Assembly (NCBI GenBank): GCA_029933275.1
Contig: JAOZOM010000001.1
Coordinates: 1-53,082, forward strand
Length of the DNA stretch: 53,082 bases
DNA from: Anaerolineales bacterium
GTDB taxonomy: Bacteria; Chloroflexota; Anaerolineae; Anaerolineales; Villigracilaceae
Reading direction: 5' to 3'
In this document: piece by piece, positions 1 through 8,720 of the stretch
How positions within the stretch are numbered: position 1 is the first letter of the stretch
Layout of the letters: each line of letters opens with the position of its first letter
The notes under the pieces: model-generated
The model's database searches: none
What the model saw: the letters and a program-made list of their open reading frames with translations, nothing else
What the model was told of the DNA's origin: nothing
Program-made: the position numbers and the translations under genes

Positions 1-158
1 GAATTCTAGTCATCGAAGATGGCAGAATCACAGAAATTGGCAGTCACGCCGAGTTGTTGCGCGAGCGTGGGCATTATTATCGGCTCTATACGCAACAATT
101 TAAACAAACATTACGGGATCAATACGGTGCGACAAAATTAGCACCACTGGTCTCCTAA
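1..158 (+). CDS. ABC transporter ATP-binding subunit, C-terminal end (partial)
   Basis: The window opens inside a gene. Reading from base 3 gives about 51 residues ending VSIEDGRI-like sequence followed by a long tail and a TAA at 156-158. The visible piece ILVIEDGRITEIGSHAELL is the classic end of an ABC ATPase domain, after the H-loop (hide-your-ID: gene product gives 'dGxIxExGtHxeLL'). The next stretch, RERGHYYRLYTQQF, is typical of the C-terminus of exporter half-transporters that fuse a transmembrane domain to the ATPase. The substrate cannot be inferred. A terminator follows directly, so it is not part of the signalling operon downstream. Confidence 0.85.
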   Translation, partial: ILVIEDGRITEIGSHAELLRERGHYYRLYTQQFKQTLRDQYGATKLAPLVS

Positions 159-160
159 AA

Positions 161-203
161 AAAAGAGATAGCAAAATTGCAAGGTTGCTATCTCTTTTTT
201 TTA
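161..203 (+). terminator. Rho-independent terminator after the ABC transporter gene
   Basis: A 14-bp stem pairs AAAAGAGATAGCAA (161-174) with TTGCTATCTCTTTT (185-198) around a 10-nt loop, followed by more T residues. It starts three bases after the stop codon. It separates the ABC transporter transcript from the signalling cluster. Confidence 0.9.
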
Positions 204-230
204 TTGCTTTACGCTTGGGTGTGTTAGAAT
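204..230 (+). promoter_or_regulatory. Candidate promoter of the signalling operon
   Basis: An extended -10-like element TGTTAGAAT lies at 222-230, and a TTGCTT hexamer lies at 204-209 with a short 15-bp spacer. This would give a leader of roughly 85 nt before the first gene at 322. It is the best promoter-like element between the upstream terminator and the cluster, but the match is modest and the spacer is short. Confidence 0.35.
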
Positions 231-321
231 TTTAAAACTTCTTTTTTTTAGATTTTGCAAGGTTGCTGTTATGCAGTAAAGGAAGAAGCATAGGTAAAAT
301 AGATGCACCAAGGAGCAATTT

Positions 322-711
322 ATGACAGAAAAGCCTGTAACTATTTTGTATATCGAAGATAATTTTGAAAACAGGGTTTTAGTCCGCCGTGTTCTTGAAT
401 CAGAGGGCTATGCAATGATTGAGGCGGGAACAGCGGCACAAGCTTTTGAGCAAATTGAAGAACATCTTCCCGATTTAATTTTAATGGATATCAATATGCC
501 CGATATGGACGGGTATACCCTAACTGCGAAAATTAAAGAAAAACCAGCTTATCAAGAAATCCCTATCATTGCGGTAACAGCAAATGTGATGCGTGGTGAT
601 AAGGAACGTTCTCTGAAAGCCGGCTGTGACGGTTATATTCAAAAACCAATTGATATTGATATTCTCACCGAGCAAATTGAACGCTATCGACAGAAAAGTA
701 AAAAGCCCTAA
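322..711 (+). CDS. Single-domain response regulator (CheY/DivK-like)
   Basis: This 129-residue protein is one receiver domain with no output domain. The acidic pocket is visible as E12-D13, the phosphoacceptor is D56 in LILMDINMPDMDG, and a conserved Lys follows in the IQKPID motif. ATG 322 is preceded by AAGGAG at 310-315, so the start is secure. It is the first gene of a long plus-strand run. Single-domain receivers act as phosphate shuttles, phosphate sinks or protein-binding switches. The obvious phosphodonor is the hybrid kinase encoded at 20892-25895, because no other kinase lies in this run. That pairing is inferred from context. Confidence 0.93.
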   Translation: MTEKPVTILYIEDNFENRVLVRRVLESEGYAMIEAGTAAQAFEQIEEHLPDLILMDINMPDMDGYTLTAKIKEKPAYQEIPIIAVTANVMRGDKERSLKAGCDGYIQKPIDIDILTEQIERYRQKSKKP

Positions 712-759
712 TTCGATTTCCCCTTTTTCTCCAAAAAATCTTATTTCTCAGGAAAAACT

Positions 760-1194
760 ATGACTCCAAATACTGAACCCATCGGCAAGTCACTTGCAAT
801 GAAAGACGCTACCGTTCTAGTTGTTGAGGATAATGTCTCTAATTTTGTTCTGATTGCCCGTATGTTGGGATACCTCGGTATCCACTGCGAATGGAAAACG
901 TCCGGCTACGAAGTTGTGGAATATGCAGACACACTTCCCCGCCTTGATCTGGTTTTAATGGACATCCGTTTACCTTACGAAGACGGCTACGGCGCGCTTA
1001 AAAAAATCCGCAATTCAGAGCGATTGAAAGACACAACAATTGTCGCCGTCACAGCAGAAGCCAGTTCTGAACAAATCAAGAAAGCTCGCGCAGCTGGTTT
1101 TGACGGTTTTCTTGGAAAACCTCTTGACCCTGATCGCTTTCCCGAACAAATCCAACGAATTTTGGAAGGAGAAGAGGTTTGGGAGCTTCGATAA
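760..1194 (+). CDS. Single-domain response regulator, second copy
   Basis: This is a 144-residue receiver with the acidic pair E23-D24, phosphoacceptor D68 in LVLMDIRLPYEDG and the conserved Lys in LGKPLDP. About 16 residues precede the domain. ATG 760 has an AGGA at 750-753 and is preferred over the internal Met14, which lacks a ribosome site. The protein differs clearly from the receiver at 322, so it is not a recent duplicate. Nine bases separate it from the first membrane sensor (1204). Two stand-alone receivers at the head of the operon suggest either a multi-step relay or two alternative protein targets for one kinase. Confidence 0.92.
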   Translation: MTPNTEPIGKSLAMKDATVLVVEDNVSNFVLIARMLGYLGIHCEWKTSGYEVVEYADTLPRLDLVLMDIRLPYEDGYGALKKIRNSERLKDTTIVAVTAEASSEQIKKARAAGFDGFLGKPLDPDRFPEQIQRILEGEEVWELR

Positions 1195-1203
1195 AGAGAA
1201 AAA

Positions 1204-4200
1204 ATGATAGATCAAAAAGATAAAACCGAGTCTTCCCCCAAAGCAAAGCCTAAATTCAAAAATCGATTAGCTTATTCGATGGCTTTGGCATTGCTCATGT
1301 TTGCTGTGATTCCCGTTTCGATTATGGGGTTAGCAGGATATTTACGCGCACGCTCCCTAATAGAAAAACAAGTTGCGTTTCAAATTTACAACATCTCAAA
1401 TAGTCAAGCAGACGCATTCAATAAATCTATCAAAACTAAAAATATTCGATTGAATCGCATCAGCAATCGCCCTGCTTTTTTGGAAGCTGCTGAAACGCTC
1501 ATAGAGACAAGCTCCGTTTCTGACGAGGAAATTTTAAACAAAGAATTTGATGCTGTTAATCGTCCCGATGGAAAACCCATTTTCGATGAATTCTTTCTAA
1601 TTAACTCTGAAGGCATTATTTACGCCACTTCAAATAAAACATGGATGGGCATATCGCTGACAGAATCCCCGGACTATGCTCTACTTACTAATGGGGACAG
1701 TGCTACAGCTCTTTATAACCTAAGTCCCGTCTTGCCAAAACAACTAGCCATTTTTTCGATTGAACCTTTGAAATCCGAAACAGGCAAAGACCTCGGTCTC
1801 TTAATTGGGCTAACAAAAGGGGAAACAATAAGAACTTTTTTAAATGAGACAACTTTTTTCAATCCATCCACCACAGCTTATATTATTTCTGCCAATAATA
1901 TTTATGTAGGCATTGACCCCTATACAAAACAACTAACAGCGTTTGATCCTTCACAAGAACAGCAGGGAGCGATTTACATTTTCTCAAAATCTCCTCTTAC
2001 AGGTGAGGAAGCTATTTATCATTTGCTGAACTTCGAAAACAATTTAGAAGTGGCGGTTGTTGCACAGGCTCATCAAATCGATTCAATTAATAGTCAGATG
2101 ATCCTTGAAGTCCCTCGAAAAATCGCCTTCGGGCAATTAAGCAGCCTGGCTCCTTTTTCCATTTATCTTTTTCTCGGGACACTCCTTGTTATGGGAACCG
2201 TTCTTTGGGTAGCAAGCAATCGAATCGTAAAGCCGATACATGCGCTATCTGACGTTGCACGAAATTTTTCGGCAGGCGATTGGCAAGCACGTGCTTCTGA
2301 GAAACGTAAAGATGAAATTGGTGAATTAGCCCATTCTTTCAACCAAATGGCAGATGAACTCAGTTCACTTTATCGCACCCTTAAATATCAGGTTGACGAA
2401 CGCACGGAATATATCCGCACCGCATCTGATGTCGCCCAAAGTATTGTCGCAACCTTCAATCTGGATGAGCTCCTTGAAAAAACAGCCCGCCTGATTGTTG
2501 AACGCTTCAACTACTATCATGCCGGGGTTTTCATGGTAGGAAACACCGGGAAAACAGCTTATCTTAAAGCTGCGCACGGTCCCGCCGCAAAAGAAATGCT
2601 GAAACGAAAACATCACCTTGACGTTGGCTCCAACTCCATTGTTGGTTGGGTTTCAGCAAATAATCAACCTCGTGCTGCTTCCGATGTGGATGAGGATGCA
2701 GTCTACTTCCAAAACGAGCTTCTCCCCAATACTCATGCTGAGGTAGGTATTCCCATCTCGATTGGGGATACAGTTCTCGGCGTGCTCGATGTGCAAAGTT
2801 CTCATCCCGAGGCTTTTGACGAGGCAACTATCGCGGTTCTTGTAACGCTCTCCAATCAGCTTGCTACCGCTGTTCAAAACGTGAGTCTCTTTGAATCATC
2901 TGACGTTAACTTACAAGAACTTGATCGTTTATATCGTGCCAGTCGAGAAATTGCCCAAGAAAAAACAAGAGACGGCGTTCTTGAAGCACTCCGCCATATT
3001 TTACAAGACGCTCCTTTTAGCACAGTAATTCTTATCCCAAATAATCAAAAAACGCTTATTTACTCCGCTTCAGACCCCGATTACAACGTATCCCAATTCT
3101 CATTACCTGATGAAATCAATACTCCCTTGGCTTCAATTATTGAGCCAGTTACGGGAGATGATAATATTATTGACGTAGATTCTCCTCCCCATTTCCCAAG
3201 AGGCTTTATTGATATTCTTAAGAAAATTGGTTCAAATGCAATATCACTGCTACCTATGACGCAAGAGGGAAATTTAGAAGCATTGATTGTGATTGGTGCA
3301 CGCCATAAGGCGCATCTGACTCAAACGGCAGTGAAACCCTATGTAAACCTAATTGAAATCGTTGCCATTACACTTGATCGAATAAAAGCATTTGAGATGA
3401 CTGAAAGACGTTTAACAGAAATGGAAGCTATCTCTATTACCAATCAAGCCACCGCCGCCGCACGAGATCTCAATTCTTTATATCCTGCTTTACACGAACA
3501 GGTACGTCAAGTTTTAGGAGAATTTTCTTTCGTTGTTGCACTTTATGATGATATTAGCGACACTATTAACATTCCTTACCTTTACGAAGCAGGAAAGGTG
3601 GGTAGCATCGCTCCTTTCCCGTTGGGAGAAGGATTAACATCGATCATCATCCGCACGGGACAGCCTTTAATGATTGTCGAAGATACAGAAAAACGTGCGG
3701 CGGCTTTAGGCGCAAAACTGGTTGGTTCCCCTGCAAAATCGTGGCTTGGCTCTCCCTTACAAGTACAAGGAAAAATCATCGGAGCTATTATTATTCAAGA
3801 TACAGAAAGTGAAAATAGTTTTGATGAAAACTCACTACGTTTTATTAATACTTTAGCCTCTCAGGTATCTGGTGCCATTTACAATATCCAACTGCTTGAA
3901 AACAGCCGTAAAAGAGCTATCCAGTTAGAAAGTGCTGCGGAGATTGCTCGAGATATTAGTGGATCCCTCAATTTAGACGAACTACTTAATAACGCTGTAA
4001 CTTTAATTCGCGAGCGTTTTAATTTTTATCACGCCTCTATATTTCTTATTGACCCTCTTGGCGAATACGCCATCATACGCGAAGCAACCGGCGAAGCAGG
4101 TATACAACTAAAAAGAAATGGACATAAGCTGGCAGTTGGCTCGAAATCTATCGTTGGTTATGTTTCTAATCGTGGTGAAAATCTCGTTATTGAAGATACG

Positions 4201-5085
4201 AATAAAGACGCAACGTATTACGCAAATCCACTCTTACCGGAAACGCGCGCCGAAGCAGCCATCCCGTTGAAAGTCGGAGAACGGATTTTAGGTGTTTTGG
4301 ATGTCCAAAGTGTAAAGCCTTATGCCTTTCCTGAGGAGATTCTACAAACCCTTAGCATCATCGCCGACCAATTAGCTATTGCGGTAATCAACACCGAACT
4401 TTTTGCTGAAACGCAAGAACATCTTTCACAGCATCGCCTCCTCCATCACATCACCACCTCTGCCGCGTCAGGAACAACACTCGAAGAATCTCTCAGAGGT
4501 GCTGTACAAGGTCTCCAAGTTACCTTAGGTGGAGACCGTGTCGCAATACTTCTGGTTGATAAAAAAGAAGAGAAACTTATTGTTGGTGCAGCTATTGGAT
4601 ATTCAGAGGATGATATTGCTTCTATTGAAATTCCCATCGGAGATGGCGTGACCGGTTGGGTGGCTAGAAACCAGAAACTCTTAAAAATTGATGATACTCA
4701 CACCGACCCGCGTTATATCTCTGTTAGCACCAACACACGTTCTGAGTTAGCAATTCCTTTGACATTCAGAAAAGAATTGCTCGGCGTTTTGAATGTGGAA
4801 AGTGAACTAGCCGCCGCGTATGATGAACACGATGAAGAAATGCTCGGAACGCTCGCCGGTAGTCTTGCTGCCATTATCGCAAATTCTCGTCTACTTCAAC
4901 GGGCACGCCGTCAAGCTGAACGCGAGCGAATGCTATATGAAGTTACCAGCAAAATTCGCCGCTCAACAAATGTCCAAACTATCCTCGCCACCACGGCAAA
5001 AGAAATCACAAAAGCAGTTGGGGCACAACACGCTCAGGTCAAAATTGACGTTCGTCTTGACGATAATACTAACCAGAGAAAATAA
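1204..5085 (+). CDS. Membrane sensor: extracytoplasmic domain, HAMP, five GAF domains, no output domain
   Basis: This is the largest membrane sensor of the cluster (1293 aa). A TM helix at about residues 25-47 is followed by an extracytoplasmic Cache-like domain (about 50-315), a second TM (316-339) and a HAMP domain (339-390, with DEIGELAHSFNQM). A coiled coil leads to five GAF domains at roughly 404-563, 575-730, 738-900, 908-1070 and 1078-1233. GAF1 and GAF4 have the FNYYHAGVF / FNFYHASIF type of core. The C-terminal 55 residues (ERERMLYEVTSKIRRST...) are the helical tail shared with the other sensors. There is no HisKA, HATPase, methyl-accepting, GGDEF, cyclase or DNA-binding domain. It must therefore signal through partners, most plausibly the kinase at 20892. 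Confidence 0.88.
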   Translation: MIDQKDKTESSPKAKPKFKNRLAYSMALALLMFAVIPVSIMGLAGYLRARSLIEKQVAFQIYNISNSQADAFNKSIKTKNIRLNRISNRPAFLEAAETLIETSSVSDEEILNKEFDAVNRPDGKPIFDEFFLINSEGIIYATSNKTWMGISLTESPDYALLTNGDSATALYNLSPVLPKQLAIFSIEPLKSETGKDLGLLIGLTKGETIRTFLNETTFFNPSTTAYIISANNIYVGIDPYTKQLTAFDPSQEQQGAIYIFSKSPLTGEEAIYHLLNFENNLEVAVVAQAHQIDSINSQMILEVPRKIAFGQLSSLAPFSIYLFLGTLLVMGTVLWVASNRIVKPIHALSDVARNFSAGDWQARASEKRKDEIGELAHSFNQMADELSSLYRTLKYQVDERTEYIRTASDVAQSIVATFNLDELLEKTARLIVERFNYYHAGVFMVGNTGKTAYLKAAHGPAAKEMLKRKHHLDVGSNSIVGWVSANNQPRAASDVDEDAVYFQNELLPNTHAEVGIPISIGDTVLGVLDVQSSHPEAFDEATIAVLVTLSNQLATAVQNVSLFESSDVNLQELDRLYRASREIAQEKTRDGVLEALRHILQDAPFSTVILIPNNQKTLIYSASDPDYNVSQFSLPDEINTPLASIIEPVTGDDNIIDVDSPPHFPRGFIDILKKIGSNAISLLPMTQEGNLEALIVIGARHKAHLTQTAVKPYVNLIEIVAITLDRIKAFEMTERRLTEMEAISITNQATAAARDLNSLYPALHEQVRQVLGEFSFVVALYDDISDTINIPYLYEAGKVGSIAPFPLGEGLTSIIIRTGQPLMIVEDTEKRAAALGAKLVGSPAKSWLGSPLQVQGKIIGAIIIQDTESENSFDENSLRFINTLASQVSGAIYNIQLLENSRKRAIQLESAAEIARDISGSLNLDELLNNAVTLIRERFNFYHASIFLIDPLGEYAIIREATGEAGIQLKRNGHKLAVGSKSIVGYVSNRGENLVIEDTNKDATYYANPLLPETRAEAAIPLKVGERILGVLDVQSVKPYAFPEEILQTLSIIADQLAIAVINTELFAETQEHLSQHRLLHHITTSAASGTTLEESLRGAVQGLQVTLGGDRVAILLVDKKEEKLIVGAAIGYSEDDIASIEIPIGDGVTGWVARNQKLLKIDDTHTDPRYISVSTNTRSELAIPLTFRKELLGVLNVESELAAAYDEHDEEMLGTLAGSLAAIIANSRLLQRARRQAERERMLYEVTSKIRRSTNVQTILATTAKEITKAVGAQHAQVKIDVRLDDNTNQRK

Positions 5086-5088
5086 GTT

Positions 5089-7023
5089 ATGAATAAAGAA
5101 GATCGCCTGTTTAACTATTTAGATAATCAACTCAAGCACTGGAAAGGGAAATATATTGTCTATATTGAATGGGTTGTTATTGCATTGTCTGCCCCAGCAA
5201 GTTTAAGCGCGCTCTTTTATATTTCTCTCAATATCAGTTTAACATCCGAAGCAAATATGCTTCTTATCCGCAGTTTAATTATTACTCTTATTATTGCAGA
5301 CATCATTTCGATTGGGATAATGCAACTACAAACTAGAAGTGCCAGAAAACTTCTAAATTTACAAGGTAATAAAAGTCAATACACAAGAGACGCAACTCTT
5401 GAATTACAAGCATGGAAAGAAATCACCGCCCTCCCGTGGCGGTTTTCGGTAATAACATTAATTGCTACAATTACCCTCATTATTGCTCCCATAGAACTTT
5501 ATATGCTAAATATTGTTGGAATTTCCAATAATGAGGGCATCCACCTTGCTATCGGAGGTCTTCTAGCGGGGATTATTGTGGTAACAATCTACACAATATT
5601 ATTAAATGTGCTCCTCCTCCCTGCTCGCCAAGCTCTGCAACCCGAATCTTTTGAAGATCACGTTGCCGGACTTTCCGGGCTTAAAATCCGAACAAGTTTA
5701 CGCGTTTTAAGTATAACTACCATTGCCATTACTTTGCTAACAATCGCACCGCGGAGCTATCAAGAAGCTGTAAATGCCATGAATGCCGCAGGGTTTGGAG
5801 AAGGTGCAGTCATCCAACTCCGTGTACAATTGGCAACCGTGGCAATTAGTGCGTTTATTATCGGTGTAATTCTCGCAGATTCTTTATCCAGAACGCTGTA
5901 CCGTCCAATTGAACGATTACGACAGGTTATGGAGAAAGTCTCCTTAGGGGACCTAAATCAGCGTGCTACTTTGATTTCGACCGATGAAATAGGAGAGTTA
6001 GCCATTTATTTCAATGCGATGGTCAGCCGCCTCGATAACCTACAAAGCGGACTTGAGCAAGTGATAACCAAACGCACCGAACAACTCAAAGCCACAGCCG
6101 AGGTGGGACGCGTTGTTAGTTCAATTTTAAAGTCTGATGAGCTAATGGAAAAAGTAGTCGGCTTAATTACAGAACGTTTAGGATATTACTATGCCGCTAT
6201 ATTCATCATATCTCCTGACGGATATTGGGCAGAATTAAAAAGTGCAACGGGTACTGCGGGGGAAACGTTAAAAGAAAAAAAACACCGTCTTTCCTTAAGC
6301 GGAAAAAGCATGGTGGGATCTGCAATCAGTTTAAGAGAGGCTCGCATTGCTCATGATGTTGGCAAAGAAGCAACTCGCTTCAATAACCCACTTCTCCCCC
6401 ATACCCGTTCAGAGATTGCTCTCCCGCTCATCGTTGGCGGACATGTTTTGGGCGCACTGGATGCTCAATCGACAGAAGAAAACGCTTTCGATGAAGAAGT
6501 TACCGAAACTTTACAGGGGATGGCAAATCAAGTGGCAATCGCTCTTGAAAATGCTCGCTTATTCCAAGAGACACAAGAAACTCTGAAAGAAATCCGCATC
6601 AACCAAAAGACACAACTTTCAACAGCATGGACTGAGGCTTTAGATACGCAAGGCAATCTTGAGTTTTCAACCGGAGAAAAAGCTTCATCTGAAAAACCTG
6701 CTCTTAATGTCCCTCTGGCTTTGCGAGACCAGATTATTGGCGAGATTACGCTTGAAAATGATGCAGGTTGGACAAGAGAAGACCAAGGCTGGGTAGAGGC
6801 GGTCGCTACACAAGCAGCCCTAGCCCTTGAAAACGCTCGTCTCCTTGAAGAGAGTCAACGAATCGCCTTGCAAGAACGGCTTATCGCTGAAATTACAGGG
6901 AAGATATGGTCATCCAGTACAACGGATGGCATCTTAAAAATAGCTGTAAAAGAACTTGGTAGTGCGCTGGGAGCCAGCGAGGCAATCATTCAATTAGATA
7001 TAGACGATCAGCAGGAAATATAA
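5089..7023 (+). CDS. Membrane sensor: six-TM, HAMP, GAF, half-GAF, helical tail
   Basis: The 644-residue protein begins with about six hydrophobic helices within residues 25-270 and no large extracytoplasmic domain. A HAMP domain follows directly (about 269-323, DEIGELAIYFNAM). Six TMs joined to HAMP is a layout known from mycobacterial adenylate cyclases of the Rv1318c type, but no cyclase is present here. A GAF domain (335-496, GYYYAAIF and NPLLPHTRSEIALPL) is followed by a W-containing linker (about 506-525), the C-terminal half of a GAF fold (535-588) and the shared helical tail (590-643). The input could be membrane state or a hydrophobic ligand. The stop codon overlaps the next start as TAATG, implying translational coupling. 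Confidence 0.87.
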   Translation: MNKEDRLFNYLDNQLKHWKGKYIVYIEWVVIALSAPASLSALFYISLNISLTSEANMLLIRSLIITLIIADIISIGIMQLQTRSARKLLNLQGNKSQYTRDATLELQAWKEITALPWRFSVITLIATITLIIAPIELYMLNIVGISNNEGIHLAIGGLLAGIIVVTIYTILLNVLLLPARQALQPESFEDHVAGLSGLKIRTSLRVLSITTIAITLLTIAPRSYQEAVNAMNAAGFGEGAVIQLRVQLATVAISAFIIGVILADSLSRTLYRPIERLRQVMEKVSLGDLNQRATLISTDEIGELAIYFNAMVSRLDNLQSGLEQVITKRTEQLKATAEVGRVVSSILKSDELMEKVVGLITERLGYYYAAIFIISPDGYWAELKSATGTAGETLKEKKHRLSLSGKSMVGSAISLREARIAHDVGKEATRFNNPLLPHTRSEIALPLIVGGHVLGALDAQSTEENAFDEEVTETLQGMANQVAIALENARLFQETQETLKEIRINQKTQLSTAWTEALDTQGNLEFSTGEKASSEKPALNVPLALRDQIIGEITLENDAGWTREDQGWVEAVATQAALALENARLLEESQRIALQERLIAEITGKIWSSSTTDGILKIAVKELGSALGASEAIIQLDIDDQQEI

Positions 7024-8705
7024 TGCCTACAGATAAGCCTTCAAAAAACTCATCCATCACCTCAGGAGAAACAAAACCTAATTGGCGAGAAGAAGTGCTC
7101 AATGGGTTGTTACGCGGCATATTTATTTTTGGTCTGTTTGCGGTGTTAATCTCCACAAAAGCGACCATGAGTGATGCTTCGCTATCTAAACAAGCACAGT
7201 TAACTTTTTCAAGCATTTATATCGCCTCAATACTCATCCTAGGAGCAATCACTTTTGTCCACCGCATTCCTTATGCTTTAAGAGCAGGTGTTTTACTCTT
7301 CCTTTTATATGGACTTGGTCTCTCCGGTCTCACAGAATCTGGGTTAAGCGGCGATGGGCGCATATTTATTTTAGTATTTCCCATTATGGCTGCGATTCTC
7401 TTTGATAAGAGACTCGGTTTTATTACCTTGTTCATAGGCGTAAGCACACTGGCTATCACAGCTTTTGCCTTTTCTAGTGGGAGAATTTACATCCCCGCAG
7501 TGTATTTAGCAAACTCCACCTCCCTAAGTGCTTGGATAAGCGGCAGCGTCGTATTATTATTATTAGCCATTGCAACAATTATCCCAATTACATATTTAAT
7601 TCAAAACCTAGAAATTCAGATCATACAAACAAATGATTTGCTCAAAAGTGTAGAAAGTGAACAAAGAACACTCGAACAAATTGTTGAAGAGCGGACAGAA
7701 GAACTGGAACATAGAGCAAGACAACTTGAAAACGCATCCCAAGTTGCTCATAGCGCACTCGTTTTTCAGAATGTAAGTGAACTTTTATCTAATGTAACTG
7801 ATTTTATTTCAGAAAAGTTTGGCTATTATCACGCTGGAATTTTCTTGCTTGACGATAAGAAAGAATACGCTATTCTACAAGCAGCCTCTTCTGATGGAGG
7901 GAAGAAAATGCTTGGACGCGGGCATCAACTTCGGGTTGGGGGCGAGAGCATCGTTGGTGCTACAGCCGCCGAAAAGCGTCCACATATCGCTCTGGATGTC
8001 GGCGTTGACGCGGTCTTTTTCAACAATCCCGATTTACCGGAAACGCACTCAGAGATGGCTCTTCCGCTTCTTTCTCAAAATAATGTTGTTGGCATTCTCG
8101 ATGTTCAATCCACAAAGATTAAGGCATTTAACCAACACGATCTCGAAATTTTTCAAACGCTCGCAAATCAATTAGCTTTAGCTATTCAAAACGCCCACCT
8201 ACTTGAAGAAACACAGACAAGTATTGCTCAATTGGAAGCTCTTACAGCAAAACAATCACAAGTGGCTTGGCAGGCTCATTTAGAACACCAATCTCATCGA
8301 TACCTTTATACCCCCCTCGGTATAAAGCATCTAAAAAGACAACAACTCTTAAGTTCAGAAGAAAATGATGAGAGTGTTAATATTCCAATCGCCCTTCGCG
8401 GGAAGGCAATCGGAAATATTATGCTAAAAAGATTGTCAAAATCTTGGAGTGGTAAAGAAAAAGCCTTGATTTCGGATATTTCTGAGCAAGTTGGCTTGGC
8501 AATAGAAAATGCCCGATTGGTAGATGAAACCCGCAAACAAGCAACCCAAGACCAACTCGTTTCTGAGTTCTCAACCAAATTACGCGAGACCCTTGATATG
8601 GACACTGTCGTAAAGACAGCCATTGAAGAAATAAAGAAAACATTTAATCTCAAAGAAGTGGAAGTGCGATTAAATACACCCGAAGAAGACGAAGTTGAAA
8701 ATTAA
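7023..8705 (+). CDS. Membrane sensor: multi-TM, coiled coil, GAF, half-GAF, helical tail
   Basis: Of 560 residues, the first 200 hold about six TM helices with short loops and the motif GDGRIFILVFPIMAA, also seen in the sensor at 11630. A coiled coil (about 200-240, EQIVEERTEELEHRARQLE) takes the place of HAMP. One full GAF domain (238-396) carries FGYYHAGIF and NNPDLPETHSEMALPL. A linker with a conserved Trp (AWQAHL) is followed by a half-GAF (450-500) and the common tail (503-556). No output domain is present. ATG 7023 shares one base with the preceding stop, which fixes the start. A 15-bp gap leads to the next sensor. Confidence 0.86.
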   Translation: MPTDKPSKNSSITSGETKPNWREEVLNGLLRGIFIFGLFAVLISTKATMSDASLSKQAQLTFSSIYIASILILGAITFVHRIPYALRAGVLLFLLYGLGLSGLTESGLSGDGRIFILVFPIMAAILFDKRLGFITLFIGVSTLAITAFAFSSGRIYIPAVYLANSTSLSAWISGSVVLLLLAIATIIPITYLIQNLEIQIIQTNDLLKSVESEQRTLEQIVEERTEELEHRARQLENASQVAHSALVFQNVSELLSNVTDFISEKFGYYHAGIFLLDDKKEYAILQAASSDGGKKMLGRGHQLRVGGESIVGATAAEKRPHIALDVGVDAVFFNNPDLPETHSEMALPLLSQNNVVGILDVQSTKIKAFNQHDLEIFQTLANQLALAIQNAHLLEETQTSIAQLEALTAKQSQVAWQAHLEHQSHRYLYTPLGIKHLKRQQLLSSEENDESVNIPIALRGKAIGNIMLKRLSKSWSGKEKALISDISEQVGLAIENARLVDETRKQATQDQLVSEFSTKLRETLDMDTVVKTAIEEIKKTFNLKEVEVRLNTPEEDEVEN

Positions 8706-8720
8706 GCACTGGAAATTCTC

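Noticed and set aside
256..268. Repeat of TTGCAAGGTTGCT between the first terminator and the operon leader
   Set aside because: Two 13-base copies only. The second copy cannot form the terminator stem, so it is probably chance or a small duplication.
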